A stretch of 64,000 bases of DNA from Sequoia sempervirens (Eukaryota > Streptophyta > Pinopsida > Cupressales > Cupressaceae), in contig VDFB02321259.1 of NCBI GenBank assembly GCA_007258455.2, positions 181,501 through 245,500 of the forward strand, in the 5' to 3' direction. The translations under genes were made by a program, and so were the position numbers. Below the pieces are notes generated by a model, which saw only the letters and a list, made by a program, of their open reading frames with translations, was not told where the DNA came from and searched no databases. This document shows positions 37,548 through 47,663 of this stretch, in pieces (the first letter of the stretch is position 1; each line of letters starts with the position of its first letter).

Positions 37548-38820
37548 TGTATGAACCCTAATCCCAATACCTGCAAAACAACATGAACACATTAGAAGAT
37601 GAAATGCAAGAAATAACAAGGATTCCCCATGAAATCTATTAGCATAGTTTCAAAATAGGAAAGAAGAATGAAGAACACAAATGAAATAGATTAAAATCCT
37701 ATCAAAACAAGCTAACTCTTGATCCCATGTGGGAAGTGGTGCCAATTTGATGTGAAAGTTGGCCCTTTCCCAACTCCTATGATGCAAGATTGATGTGTGA
37801 TGAAGAGTGATCCACTTTTTTGATGCTTGATGAGTGCTCCAATAGAAAAATCTACATAACTTAGCTATGAACTCAATGATAATGGATGGAATTTTCTAAT
37901 GATTTGAGCATAGTAAGTTTACTCAAATTGTGCATGATCAAATGAGGAGATTAGCCTCTTCTTTATAGAATGCATAGATGGATGAATGTTCAAAATAAAG
38001 CAATGTGGAACTAAGAATTAGCCAATGGAAAAGTGCCACTTGTCAACCTATGAATGGATGGAGGATGTGCAAGTTTTGAGGATTGTGCAAATAAATGCAT
38101 ATATTTGAATTTTGAAATTGTTGAAATGACATGCAAGAGGGAAGGAAGAATGCATTGAATTCCACTTGGCTCAAGGCAAAGGACATGTAAGAGAAAGTAA
38201 ATGCCTCATTGGAAGGACTTATCCCACTTGGATTTTGAATTCAAATTTGGGGAATATTCCTTAAAAGATGCCTTGTTGAAGGAAAATAGAGATTTAATAA
38301 ATCAAATAAGTCTATTTTCATGTGCAAGTGGTAAAAGCTAGAGGATGGGACATGAGAGGAGATTAAATTAATCAAAGCTAATTAATTTAATGAAGGGGTT
38401 CAATGATGTGACCTATTTGACTTAAATTTGTGGATTTATTTAAATCAAATATGAGAAGAATGTGATAAGGGATTAATAAAATAAAGATTTTAATTTATTT
38501 AATTAAAAGAGATGATGTTAGATATAACTAAATAAGGTTTTAATTTATTTAATTTAATAGATAAGCATAAGAGATTTAATCAAATAAAATTAATTATTTA
38601 ATTAAATGGGATAATTAGATCAAAATGGTTAATTTAATTATCGAGAAAAGGTGACTTAATTAGATAACTAATTTATTTAATTAAGAGAGGAATATTGATG
38701 ATTTTAATCAAATAAGGGTATTTGATTAAATGGTTAGACCGAAGGATGATTCAGGACAAAACGATGTTAGTGGTGAGGATTAGATGTCCAATGTCAATCA
38801 GTACATTTTATGTGTCTACA
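37548..38820 (-). repeat. element A LTR, right (5' LTR of the element)
   Basis: Aligns with 17,404-18,680 end to end. It starts TGTATGAACCCT and ends GTGTCTACA. A primer-binding site follows on the minus strand, so this is the 5' LTR of the element and would drive transcription toward decreasing coordinates. Confidence 0.93.
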
Positions 38821-40328
38821 CCAGGGATAATCCTGACATAAACCAACATATGATCATAATTAAGGTTTTTTTAGGTTGTGTGGCCCAGATTTAGAGATCT
38901 GGGACTCATATGCCACTTTTGGCATATGATTCCCACCTAATTTTTGAGGCCCCAATCCTGATTTTACATCATTCTAAGCATTTTTAAAAAATGTGTCCCA
39001 TAGTTAAACCTAATGGGACTCATACGTGTGTATGAGGCCTGTGTGTCCCAAAATTAAATTTAATTCAAATTCTTTGGTTGGATTTTATCCTCCTCGATCT
39101 AATGTTGATGTGTAGTGTTGTAATTTTGACAATTTTAGCACAAATAAGTATAAATATAAGGTTATTTCACTCATTTTCACCTAAGACTTAAAAGAGATCA
39201 TTCCTAATAGCAAGTTTATGATTTCAAGACTTCACAAGAGTGTTAAGAGAGTTTACAAGAGCATTTATAAGGAATTCAAGGGAATAATTCTTCATCATTT
39301 TTTGTAGCAATTTAAGATCCATGATCGAGTCAAGATCATCAAGGATCAGGCATGTTGTTGAGCTAGAATTATGATGGAGAATTGAAGATGCATTTGCAAG
39401 CATTGTTTCATACACCATATTGAAGATCAAGATCTATATTATACATGGTCACTTCATGTTATATTTTTGAATTACATCTCAAGACACCATTCAACATATC
39501 ATCATTGCATATTTCATTATTTCATCATTTCATTTAATTACTTGAAATGGGTTTGACAAATAAAAACCCCCATTTCCTAGAAATCAACAAATTTTCCTCT
39601 CTTTAATGTGTGATTACAGGTTTATGATTGAATAAAAGTGGATTTGAAGCTTTCAAAAGTACCAAAATGACAAAGTTGCAAATGTTGTCATGAAAAGTTG
39701 TCAAGAATCACAAAAACTCAGATCTAGTGAAAAATATCCATCTAATTTACATGAAATCAATGGGAAAGTGCTTATTTGACCCATATTTGGAGGATTGTAA
39801 AGTTTTAGTTCAAGATTCTACTACTAGAACACTTCATGATAGTCTGGGCATATGAGTCCCAGTTAGGGTTTTAGGGAATAGTTTTTGGGTTTCATTCCTC
39901 TCAGTCTGCCACTCCAGATTCCAAATGTTTAGCTCTTTAGGACCCACCTAGGACCCATATGCCACAAATAGTGTATGAGTCCCAATGAGCATTGAGAGTG
40001 AGGGTTTCAGGGTTTTAGGGCTTCTTTTGATCACATCTTTCCTCTTGGTGTAGCTCTATTCATTCTCAGTTTGTCATTTTGTATTTCAATTTCATTCTCT
40101 AGGTCATCTAGTTAGGTTTTTCATGTCATTTTCATATCTTGTCTTTCCAAGCTTTAGCTTGGTGGTGAACCCTCTTGTAGTCATTAATTAGACCCTAGGA
40201 CACCCTATTAAAAGATCTCTTTCCCATACTTCATTCTTGGATTAAGATCTCTAGGGTTTCTGTGAATGAGAGTGAGGAAGATTTTTATTCTATCTCCCAA
40301 GTATAGAATGGAAATTTTTAATCTTTCA
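38821..40328 (+). repeat. LTR of family B, copy 2, right part
   Basis: Continues the match to 7,626-9,180 that broke off at 17,403. The first five bases (CCAGG) are the duplicated target of element A. A TATA-like TATAAATATAAG lies at 39,149-39,160. The LTR ends AATCTTTCA at 40,328. No TGGTGAACC primer-binding sequence follows, unlike copy 1, so this is probably the 3' LTR of the element that starts at 7,478. CATAC at 40,329-40,333 would then be its duplication, but the matching left site was not found. Confidence 0.82.
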
Positions 40329-40333
40329 CATAC

Positions 40334-40823
40334 CACATAATACTTTGATGGATTCATCTGCTCTGCTTTAAATTTATCCTCCACTCTTTCACAACAACCT
40401 AAAAATAAAGGAATGACCTCCTCTAAAATGTTTACCTATATATTCCTAACAATTGCTTCAATGGATAACTCTAGACATCCTTGCCTTGCCTCTTCTTTAA
40501 AGTATGCAAGTTCTCCAAAACATAGTTGAATTAAAGCTCCCCCTTTTTGATAATGTTTCCAACATCATCATGAATAAAATAGGATCTAACACTAGCAGAA
40601 ATCATGGCCATAAATGAAAAAATTGAGTGGAATCAAAGGTATTCCACCTTAATTATCATAACATGCTTCAAAGTGATTTACAACAAGTTCCTACCATTCC
40701 TAACATGCACGAGCAAATGAATTAGTAGCCCAAATTCAAGCTATAACTCCAACCAACTAGGACATTACTTTCCATCAAGATGAGTCACCTTCGTTAGAAG
40801 AGAAAAAACAAAATGAGGTTTTC
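40334..40823 (+). pseudogene. gag-side fragment of a second family B internal region
   Basis: Degraded sequence with a short match near 40,640-40,700 to 14,250-14,330 (the 'attatcataacatgcttcaaagtgatttac' region). This places it just upstream of the protease in the same family. No open frame of note. Confidence 0.4.
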
Positions 40824-41195
40824 ATGATAATATCTTATGTTAATAAAGTAGCAATAAAGAGAACTCTTGTTGAAATTGGCTTATCCCTTAATGTGTGTAG
40901 CATAAACCTTCTTAATAAGATTAAAGTAGAAAAAATCAAAATTCAACTTGATTCTTTATCTATTTGTGGGTTTGATAACATAGGAAAACAACCTCTTGGT
41001 GTCATTACATTACCTATTAGAATTGGAGAGGTTACCTTGAAAACTCCGGTCCATGTTATTCCTCATGATCTTTCATATAATCTCCTCTTAGGAAAACCAT
41101 AGATTCATGAGATGAATGGGGTGCCTTCTACCCTTCATGATGTAATGAAGTATGTCTATAACAACAAAGTTTACACACTTAAGGCTGAACCTTAA
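40824..41195 (+). pseudogene. retropepsin-like domain, family B copy 2
   Basis: Frame 40,824-41,102 reads TLVEIGLSLNVCSINLLN, GFDNIGKQPLGVITLPI, PVHVIPHDLSYNLLLGKP, then a TAG stop and IHEMNGVPSTLHDVMKY. The order and spacing match a retrotransposon aspartic protease, including the 'YNLLLG-x-PWIH' end block. The catalytic aspartate position is E and the D-S-G loop is lost. It is the sister of 14,440-14,825 and supports one ancestral reading of about 130 residues. Confidence 0.75.
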
Positions 41196-41519
41196 CCTAA
41201 AAGTTGTTTGATTGATAAGAAATAAGTACAAGATCCTTTAGAAGTATTATAACAAGGAGCAAAAGTGGGAGTCACAAAGGGAGAAGAGCATGAGAAGGAA
41301 ATTGAGGAAGTCACTAATTTATTGGAAGATAGTTGGGGTTCCGTAGATTTCACACCTACATTCATGGGTGAATACAATATTACAAACAAAGAGTCTAAAA
41401 AGGGAAAAGAAAAAGAAGTAATGTTAACACAAAATTTGAAATAATCCACCTCAACCACTTTATAAGAAAAAAATTGCACAACACACTTTGATGAAAATGA
41501 TTATGAACAACCACCAAAT

Positions 41520-42215
41520 TCGAAAGAAATGAAACAACTTTATGTAAGAGGTTATGAACTTATGAGACAACTTGGATATAATGGAAAGGGGTGTGGTGCT
41601 AGAGAAGAATGTATTTGTGTCCATATAGAGCCTAACATGAGAGAAACAACTAATGGTATTGTTTATTGTCCCTCAAAAGAAATAAGAAAGCCTTCAATCA
41701 ATATCAACACTCTTACAATGGATTCTTCTAAGCCAACTTTAACCTTATTTCATCCTAAATTGATAGAAACTATCTTGGTTATTTTCCATCAAAAGAAATG
41801 AAAGAAACAAAGAATTCCTCGCTTAACAATAATTTCATCACACAAAACACTAATGATTTGAATTTGATAGATTTTTTTCCATCCTATAAGGGAGAGTACA
41901 AAATCTCGCAATCTAAAGAGTCTTGTGTAGGTAAGACATCTTGTACTAAGAAAGAGATATCTTTGTTGCAAAATAAAGGAACATCTACTATTGATCAAGA
42001 GAGTATCTTTTATAGACTCCTCCAAGATTGTTTGATATCTCTCCCTCCAAGAACATAAATAAATTTTACTACAAGAGTTCATTCTATGCATATCATAGAG
42101 TTTATGGTCATTCTACTAATGAATGTAAGGCTTTGAGTAATAAAATTAAACATCTTAAGGATGGTGGTGCTCTTCCTTTTGTTACAACACCTAGATCCTC
42201 TAATTGATACTAATT
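41520..42215 (+). pseudogene. G-patch domain and H-H-C motif, family B copy 2
   Basis: The frame from 41,529 gives YVRGYELMRQLGYNGKGCG then AREECICVHIEPN, a clear G-patch (aromatic-rich start, MGY-like core, GKG-x-G). After a linker frame (41,798-42,058), FYAYHRVYGHSTNECKALSN appears at about 42,080-42,140 in a shifted frame. It has the H-x4-H-x4-C layout of gag-end motifs. In some animal retroviruses a G-patch follows the protease in the same way. Frame changes and stops make this copy dead. No RT follows. Confidence 0.7.
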
Positions 42216-43313
42216 TTCATGTTTCTTATCAATCATCTCAGCCCATTCTTGTCCTACACTTAGTAGGGGAAAGGGGTTAGGTATTAGGAAACTTTGCACT
42301 AAAGTGGGACACTTTGTGCCAAAGGTGGATGCTTTATTCCAATATTTATCTTTTTCCTCCTATGCCACTTGTTGATTGTCTCTTTTGGCTAGTTGGCCAC
42401 CTTCCATGTTTATATGAGAGAAAGCTTGGGATGTGACCAACATGCCTTAAGTTTGCTCACATGTGATGTACTGAGTTATCTTTAGTATTGTATTTTTTGG
42501 GGCAACTCTTCCTATTTCATGGAATATCTTTACTTTGGAAACATATGACTTGGCATAGGGTTTTTCAGGGAAATCTCTCTTGTCTTAGGAAAAACATTTT
42601 CTAATTTAAAGAAATTGCTCATAGTAATGGTGTAGCAACTACTTTAAAGTGGGGGCATACATCGATGACATCTTTTGACAAAATTTCATGGTGTGATTTT
42701 TCTTTTTTCTTATGACATGTCCTTTTATTGGTGGTGTCATTGGGTTTGATGTCCTCCAAGAGTCTATGAACCCCCTTCATGGCATGATGCGAATGATGCA
42801 TCACATGAGTGACAATATAACACCATTGACTTTTCCTCTCTTGGAGACATTAGGCACAATGCTCCCTAAGAAGAAGACCTTACATCAACAAAGAAAAATC
42901 CCCTTTAACACAATTTTATAGGAAATTACAAAAGCATTACATTGTGGTGCCTTCTTGAAGTTTTTAGGAGGATAACATCGGTATGGTATGAGAGGCTAAT
43001 ATGATTCTCTCATTTTCCACATTGTTGGGATAACTCTCCTAGTGGATAGATTAAGGTTCCACTACCCCAGAGTGAGCACAAATATTTTGGGACAACTCAC
43101 CTAGTGGATAGACTGAGGTTCCACTACCCAAAAGTGAGCAACATATGTTATGGAAAAATGGCCCCATTCCACATCACATTGAAATGGTTGTGCTTGATCC
43201 TTTTGTTTATTTTTCTTTGCCTTTGATAGGGTATGATCATGTATCTTTGTTATTTCTACATACTTAAGTGTCTTGAATGTTTACTTTAGTGTGAGTTTGA
43301 CATGGGGTCATCC
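42216..43313 (+). other. 3' untranslated region of family B copy 2
   Basis: Non-coding. It shares words with 15,850-16,400 and with element C, including an 'aaagtgggggcatac' purine-rich run at 42,645 that also occurs at 52,165. A short duplication ('ctagtggatagattaaggttccactacc' type) lies at 43,040-43,075 and 43,092-43,127. Confidence 0.5.
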
Positions 43314-43336
43314 TCTCACTAAAGTGGGGGAAAAAA
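43314..43336 (+). other. polypurine tract, family B copy 2
   Basis: CTCACTAAAGTGGGGGAAAA matches the tract of element C at 53,080-53,100. No plus-strand LTR start follows; a minus-strand LTR comes next, so the original 3' LTR is lost or displaced. Confidence 0.55.
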
Positions 43337-43389
43337 TTAGAAACTAACCCTAACTATTATAGTGACTATGACGGGAGTTTTTAGAGCTT

Positions 43390-44785
43390 AAATGTTGTGT
43401 ACCTTTTTGCAAAAACCCTATTTTTAGGGCATAAAGAGCTCATTCACCTTTATTGGCGAATAGATCCGTATTATGATTTTTGAAATTGAGATATGGGTTA
43501 TTTTCCTTGATGTTTGTACTCTCATATCCTCGCTTGTCAGCACCCAAAAACTTGGAATAAATTTTGTAGCTTCAATTATTTGTTCTTACACTTTGAAGGT
43601 CAATCTTGCAACTTGACAATTTTTCTCTAAACTTCTTCTCCACTTGATCTTCATCCTATAAATCTACAAACACACACTCAAGAGAAGAAAAACTTGTTGA
43701 TATTTAGTGAATGGGGGTTTTCCTAAGTCAAAACCCTTGTAGGTAATTAAACCAATTGATGAAATAATGAAATTGAAGCATGAACATGAAATGATGTAAT
43801 GTTGATAACTTGGAAGTTGTCTTAGAAGATAAATCTGTAATCTAACATGTAGTGGCCATGAAGATTGTAGATATTCATCTCAATTAAGATGTAAACAATG
43901 CTTGCAAGTAGATCTTCAATGCTACATTCACTATCTTATCTCATCAACATGATGAATGCACTAGACCCTTTTCATGATGAAATGATCTCAAGTTGCTACA
44001 ATAAAACATTGATAATGTGCCTTAAAATTCCTTTGAAAATTATTTTGAAGTGCTCTATAATTCTCTTGTAAAGTATTAGGATGCTCTCTCAAAGTTCCTA
44101 GGTGAAACAATGTGAATTAACCCCATATTTATACTAAATCAAGAGATTAACCCCGAAATTCAAACAATTCAAGTTGACATGAGATCTAGAAACAAATATT
44201 ATTAAAATACCACTAGAATGAAATTCAAAAATGGTGTCCTCATTAAGGGAGGAGCCATTCAACACCTAGGGTGAATGTATCCTAGCACAAATTTCTAGGA
44301 CCTTGCCTTTGGTGAATGAAAGTACATTAAAATCCCATGTAGAATCGGTAAAGAAAGGGGGTGTCCTATAGATAGAGGACCCATTCACCACCTAGGGAAA
44401 ATGGGTCCTAGCACCAATTTCTAGGACCTCAAATTTTCCCAATTAAATATTATGTAATTTGAATTATTGGTTTCAGGATAGATCCTCAAGAGGTTTCACA
44501 AATAAAGCTTAAATTTGAATTAAAGGAGCTAATTAGCTCTAATTAACCACAGTTAATTAAGGGGACCCTAGATAAATGTGAAAGTGTGTTACAATACTTT
44601 AAAACACTTAAAAGAGGGTACAAATTAAGTGAATTTTATTAGAAGGGGCCCAAGATCAATGTGAATGTGTTACAACAATTACAACATTAAACTAGGGAAA
44701 AATTAGGTTAATTTAATGACAATTATTCTCAAATAAAGTAAGGAAAAGGGATCATTTTTCCATTACTACATGTTTGAATCCAACA
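43390..44785 (-). repeat. inverted B-type LTR
   Basis: The minus strand starts TGTTGGATTCAAACATG at 44,785. It runs through blocks matching the B LTR, for example 43,690-43,775 against 8,335-8,410, and 43,900-44,060 against 8,040-8,200 in reverse. A TATA-like TAGTATAAATATG lies near 44,139-44,150. The inner end near 43,390 is approximate. Confidence 0.75.
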
Positions 44786-44800
44786 ATTTACCCCTTATTG
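44786..44800 (-). other. polypurine tract next to the inverted LTR
   Basis: The minus strand reads GCAATAAGGGGTAAAT immediately before TGTTGG. The inverted LTR is therefore the 3' LTR of a minus-strand element. Confidence 0.55.
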
Positions 44801-45060
44801 CATAAATTCTCACACTTAGAGGCTTGTCCTAACTCCAAAATTTCAACCATCCACCATTGTAAGGTAGGGTCCTTGATCTCTTGATGAGTAAACATCATAA
44901 TGACCAATAGCATATCCTCCCCTAACACTCTTTTGTTTGTTGGCTTCATATTTTTCTCCAAACTTTTTTCCTTGAATTTGACCAATATCCATGAACTCAT
45001 GCCCCTATGACAAGAATCAATTGTAGAAGCCACGAAGAAATACCACCATATAACCTATCA
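44788..45060 (-). pseudogene. internal fragment of the minus-strand element
   Basis: An 81-codon minus frame (44,788-45,033) contains RGMSSWILVKFKEKSLEKN and HQEIKDPTLQWW. It reads like real protein but I do not recognise it. It lies directly upstream of the polypurine tract, so it could be the end of the element's coding region. Confidence 0.3.
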
Positions 45061-45306
45061 ATGTATGTAAAGATGAAAGAGAAACTGGACACATCAATCA
45101 ATATATTAAGTTTGAAGCACTAAATCAAACACATCTACTAATTACTCCATACCCATTTTTCTGCTAGCTTTCCCATTTTTCCCATTAAAATGAGATACAT
45201 GAGGGCTTTGAAATGTACACATTAATCATAGTAAAAATATAATAAGCATTTAAATATTTACAAAATATTTAAAAACTAGTATCCAAACCAAATGTCATCA
45301 TGATAT
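45061..45306. other. AT-rich flank of element C
   Basis: I see no gene or repeat signature here. Confidence 0.5.
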
Positions 45307-45311
45307 CTATA
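45307..45311. repeat. target-site duplication of element C, left
   Basis: CTATA here and at 53,646-53,650, directly outside the two LTRs. The match is perfect. Confidence 0.85.
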
Positions 45312-45412
45312 TGTATCGTAGAAAAATGGATCTTGGAAATATTCATGGTCATTTAGGTCTTTTTCTTGTGATGCTTGACCTATCCTACTTAGATTTAATA
45401 TTTTAATGTGAC

Positions 45413-45416
45413 TTAT
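45413..45416. repeat. 4-bp target duplication of TIR element copy 1, left
   Basis: TTAT here and at 48,121-48,124. The 3' LTR of element C keeps the empty site with a single TTAT at 53,203-53,206. Confidence 0.85.
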
Positions 45417-45494
45417 GGGTATGTGCAGAATCATCATGGAAAGAACAAGCCCTTAAGTGGCAAAAAATTCAAAAAAATCAGAGTTAGGCAACTT

Positions 45495-45828
45495 AATTCC
45501 CTTTACTAATCGGAAGTTAAGAGCCTTTTAGTCACCAATAAGGGAAGTTTTTCCCTATAGTAAATTAGGGATTTATACATTCACAATGAGTCCTAAGTAC
45601 TCGAAGACAAATGTGTAAGAGAAATAGTGTACTAACCATGGAATTATATTCCATGAGTCAGGAGAGCGATCAGACCACCAAAATAAAAGATTTTTGTTCT
45701 TCCTCATGACGAATGAAGATTTACGTGAAGAAAATTATCAAATAGATATTTTCTATTATGTCCCGACTAGATTGCACCATGTATTATTAATCCAAGAGGT
45801 TATTCTTGGGTCTGGGGTTTTTTTCAAA
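45495..45828 (+). other. trnK: plastid trnK intron fragment
   Basis: Sequence directly upstream of matK with the usual layout of the group II trnK intron 5' portion. The exon and intron start are absent from this end of the insert. It is recognised mainly from the adjoining matK. Confidence 0.75.
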
Positions 45829-46478
45829 AATGGATGAATTACAAAGAAATCAAAACAAACATAGATCTTGGCAACAATTCTTTTTATATCCACTTTTTTT
45901 TTGGGAAGATCTTTATGCAATTGCTCATGATCATCATTTAGAGAGATCTGGTTCCTCCGAACCAACAGAATTTTTAGTTTCTCATTTTTTTAGTTTCCTA
46001 ATTGTGAAACGTTCGATTCGTCAGATACGTAAATAGAAAAATTCAATTAGTTTGTTGGGGAATTGCGATCGAAATCAGTTTATTGAATGCAATAAGAATT
46101 TTTGTTCTAAATTAATACTAGAAGGTTTGACAGTTGTCTTGGAAGTTTCGTTTGTAATGCGATCAAAACATTTCATAGAAGAAATGGATGGATGGAATAG
46201 TATCCGATCTATCCATTGCATATTTCCTCTTATGGAGGATAAATTACCACATTCCTATTATATATCAGATATACGAGTGCCCTACTCAATTCATCTAGAA
46301 ATTTTGGTTCAAATTTTTCGTTGTTGGATCCGAGATACTCCTTTGCATTTATTACGATCCATTCTCCATGAATGGAAAAATAGTTTTAGTTGAGAAAATT
46401 TGCAGAAAGCTATAATTACACAGGGAGAAAATACGAGGTTCTCCCTGTTCCTGTGGAATTCTTGTGTATGAATGCAAT
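45829..46478 (+). pseudogene. matK: matK, truncated plastid maturase in nuclear DNA
   Basis: Translation from 45,829 gives [20 protein letters not shown], then [20 protein letters not shown]. After a TAG at 46,034-46,036 it continues as LEGLTVVLEVSF, WNSIRSIHCIFPLMEDKLPH and WIRDTPLHLLRSILHEWKNS. A TGA follows at 46,391-46,393, then ENLQKAIITQGENTRF and LFLWNSCV. A 2-bp loss near 46,465 shifts the frame just before the break. This is roughly the first 215 of about 510 residues; the RT-like and maturase domain X parts are absent. The form is closest, from memory of the family, to Cupressaceae. Not functional here. Confidence 0.95.
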
Positions 46479-46616
46479 TTGGGAATATGAATTGATTTGA
46501 TTCAGACCCTTGATGCTAAAAGGTTCTATTTTTGTCGTTCGATCAGAATGATTGTTAAAATCTCATATCGGTTCAAATAACTAGGTATTCCATTTTAACT
46601 GTATATTTCCAAATAA
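46479..46616 (+). other. plastid spacer upstream of trnK
   Basis: Non-coding sequence that leads without a break into the trnK 5' exon, so it should be the spacer upstream of trnK. The junction with matK near 46,478 joins two plastid pieces that are not adjacent in this order in plastid genomes. Confidence 0.65.
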
Positions 46617-46638
46617 GGGTTGCTAACTCAATGGTAGA
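46617..46638 (+). tRNA. trnK: trnK-UUU 5' exon, first 22 nt only
   Basis: GGGTTGCTAACTCAATGGTA followed by GA is the start of plastid trnK-UUU. The exon stops before the anticodon arm, so it is a fragment at the insert edge and not a gene. Confidence 0.88.
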
Positions 46639-46865
46639 TGTAAAAAATTAAATAAGTTGTCTTTATTATTTAAAAAATATGTAAGAAGAGAATCTGGAGA
46701 AAGTTGAATGTAGTTTCTAAACTACTAAGTTTTTTTTTTTAAAATATATTTGGTGAAAATTTGAAATTTTAGGGAAAAAATAAGAAGTAGGTGTCTATCA
46801 GACCACTCTAACCACAATAAAATGATAATATTTTAGATATAAGTAGAGGACTCATGTCTCAATGT

Positions 46866-47663
46866 GGGCATGTGCAGAATCATCATGGAAAAAATAGGCC
46901 CTTAAGTGGCAAAAAATTTAGAAAAATCCGAGTTAGGCAACTTGACGTAAAAATTTGAATAAGTTATCTATATTATTTAAAAATGTGTAACAATAGAATC
47001 TGTAAAAAATTGAATGTAGTTTCTAAACTACTAGGTTTATTTAAAAATAAAAAAAATCTATTTGGTGAAAATTTGAAATTTCAATGCAGTAGTACTTAAA
47101 TTTCAGGGAAAAATAAGTAGGTGTCTGTTGACCACCCTAACCACAATAAAATGATAATATTGTTTTATAATATTTTAAACATAAGTAGAGGACTCATGTC
47201 TGGATGTGATGTATATTTTTTTGTAATTTTTTCCGAGTAAATAATTAATTATAAATTTTTTATTACAACTTTTAAAAAATATAAAAACTGTATGTCTGAC
47301 CACCTTAACTTGGTCAAAACTTAACGAAATTCAATTTTTTGTTTTTTTAATCCTATATTATATGAAGCATACAATGTGATGCATATTTTGGAATAAAAAA
47401 CAGTGATATAGTTTGAAATCTATAGATGTTTTTCAATCAACCTATCAATTAGCACTTTAGTTGTAATTCAAATAGAAAATGAATAATAATTATTTATTAA
47501 ATTCAAAGTAAAGCTTAATTTATATTGGTGGAAAGCTGAAAATCTCCTTTAAAAACCCTTTTCATTTCATTAATTTTGGGTAAAAAAGAAGTCGTCAGCC
47601 ACATACCCTACAAATACCCAACATATTGCCACTTTTTGGCCCATCATGATCCTGCACATACCC
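46866..47663 (+). mobile_element. terminal-inverted-repeat element, copy 2 (complete, nested)
   Basis: A 798-bp copy starting GGGCATGTGCAGAATCATCA and ending ATCATGATCCTGCACATACC plus C. It is flanked by ATGT at 46,862-46,865 and 47,664-47,667. Its own internal sequence at the same relative point (ctcatgtctggatgtgatg, near 47,193-47,211) shows the uninterrupted site, so it jumped into copy 1. AT-rich, no ORF. It is the best reference copy of the family in this window. Confidence 0.92.

Larger units (their letters stand above)
17404..38820 (-). mobile_element. element A: 21.4-kb Ty3/gypsy LTR retrotransposon, Tat type
   Basis: The element is bounded by two similar LTRs (17,404-18,680 and 37,548-38,820) that start TGTATGAACC and end in CA, with a near-identical 5-bp duplication outside. 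Genes run on the minus strand: gag 34,815 to about 29,140, protease, RT with RNase H, a second RNase H, then integrase ending at 24,528. A second RNase H after the RT-linked one is a known mark of the Tat/Ogre lineage. A primer-binding site (37,529-37,546) and polypurine tract (18,681-18,695) lie where expected. Downstream of pol sits an antisense plant mobile domain relic. The coding frames contain stops and shifts, so the element is dead. It inserted into a family B LTR. Confidence 0.93.
45495..46638 (+). other. plastid DNA insert (NUPT) in TIR element copy 1
   Basis: Copy 2 of the TIR element runs 'gttaggcaactt' straight into 'gacgtaaaaatt'. In copy 1 the same two words are separated by this 1.14-kb stretch. 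It holds part of the trnK intron, about 650 bp of matK, then a spacer and the first 22 nt of trnK. The last two plastid bases (GA) also fit the element, giving a 2-bp microhomology at the right junction. No target duplication is seen, which fits end-joining repair. Confidence 0.93.

Noticed and set aside
42645..42660. A second polypurine tract in family B and element C (also 52,165)
   Set aside because: The run AAAGTGGGGGCATAC is conserved, but no LTR start follows it. The tracts at 43,314 and 53,080 fit better. It might be a secondary purine tract.
46617..46638. A functional nuclear tRNA-Lys gene
   Set aside because: Only the first 22 nt of the plastid trnK 5' exon are present; there is no anticodon arm or 3' half.
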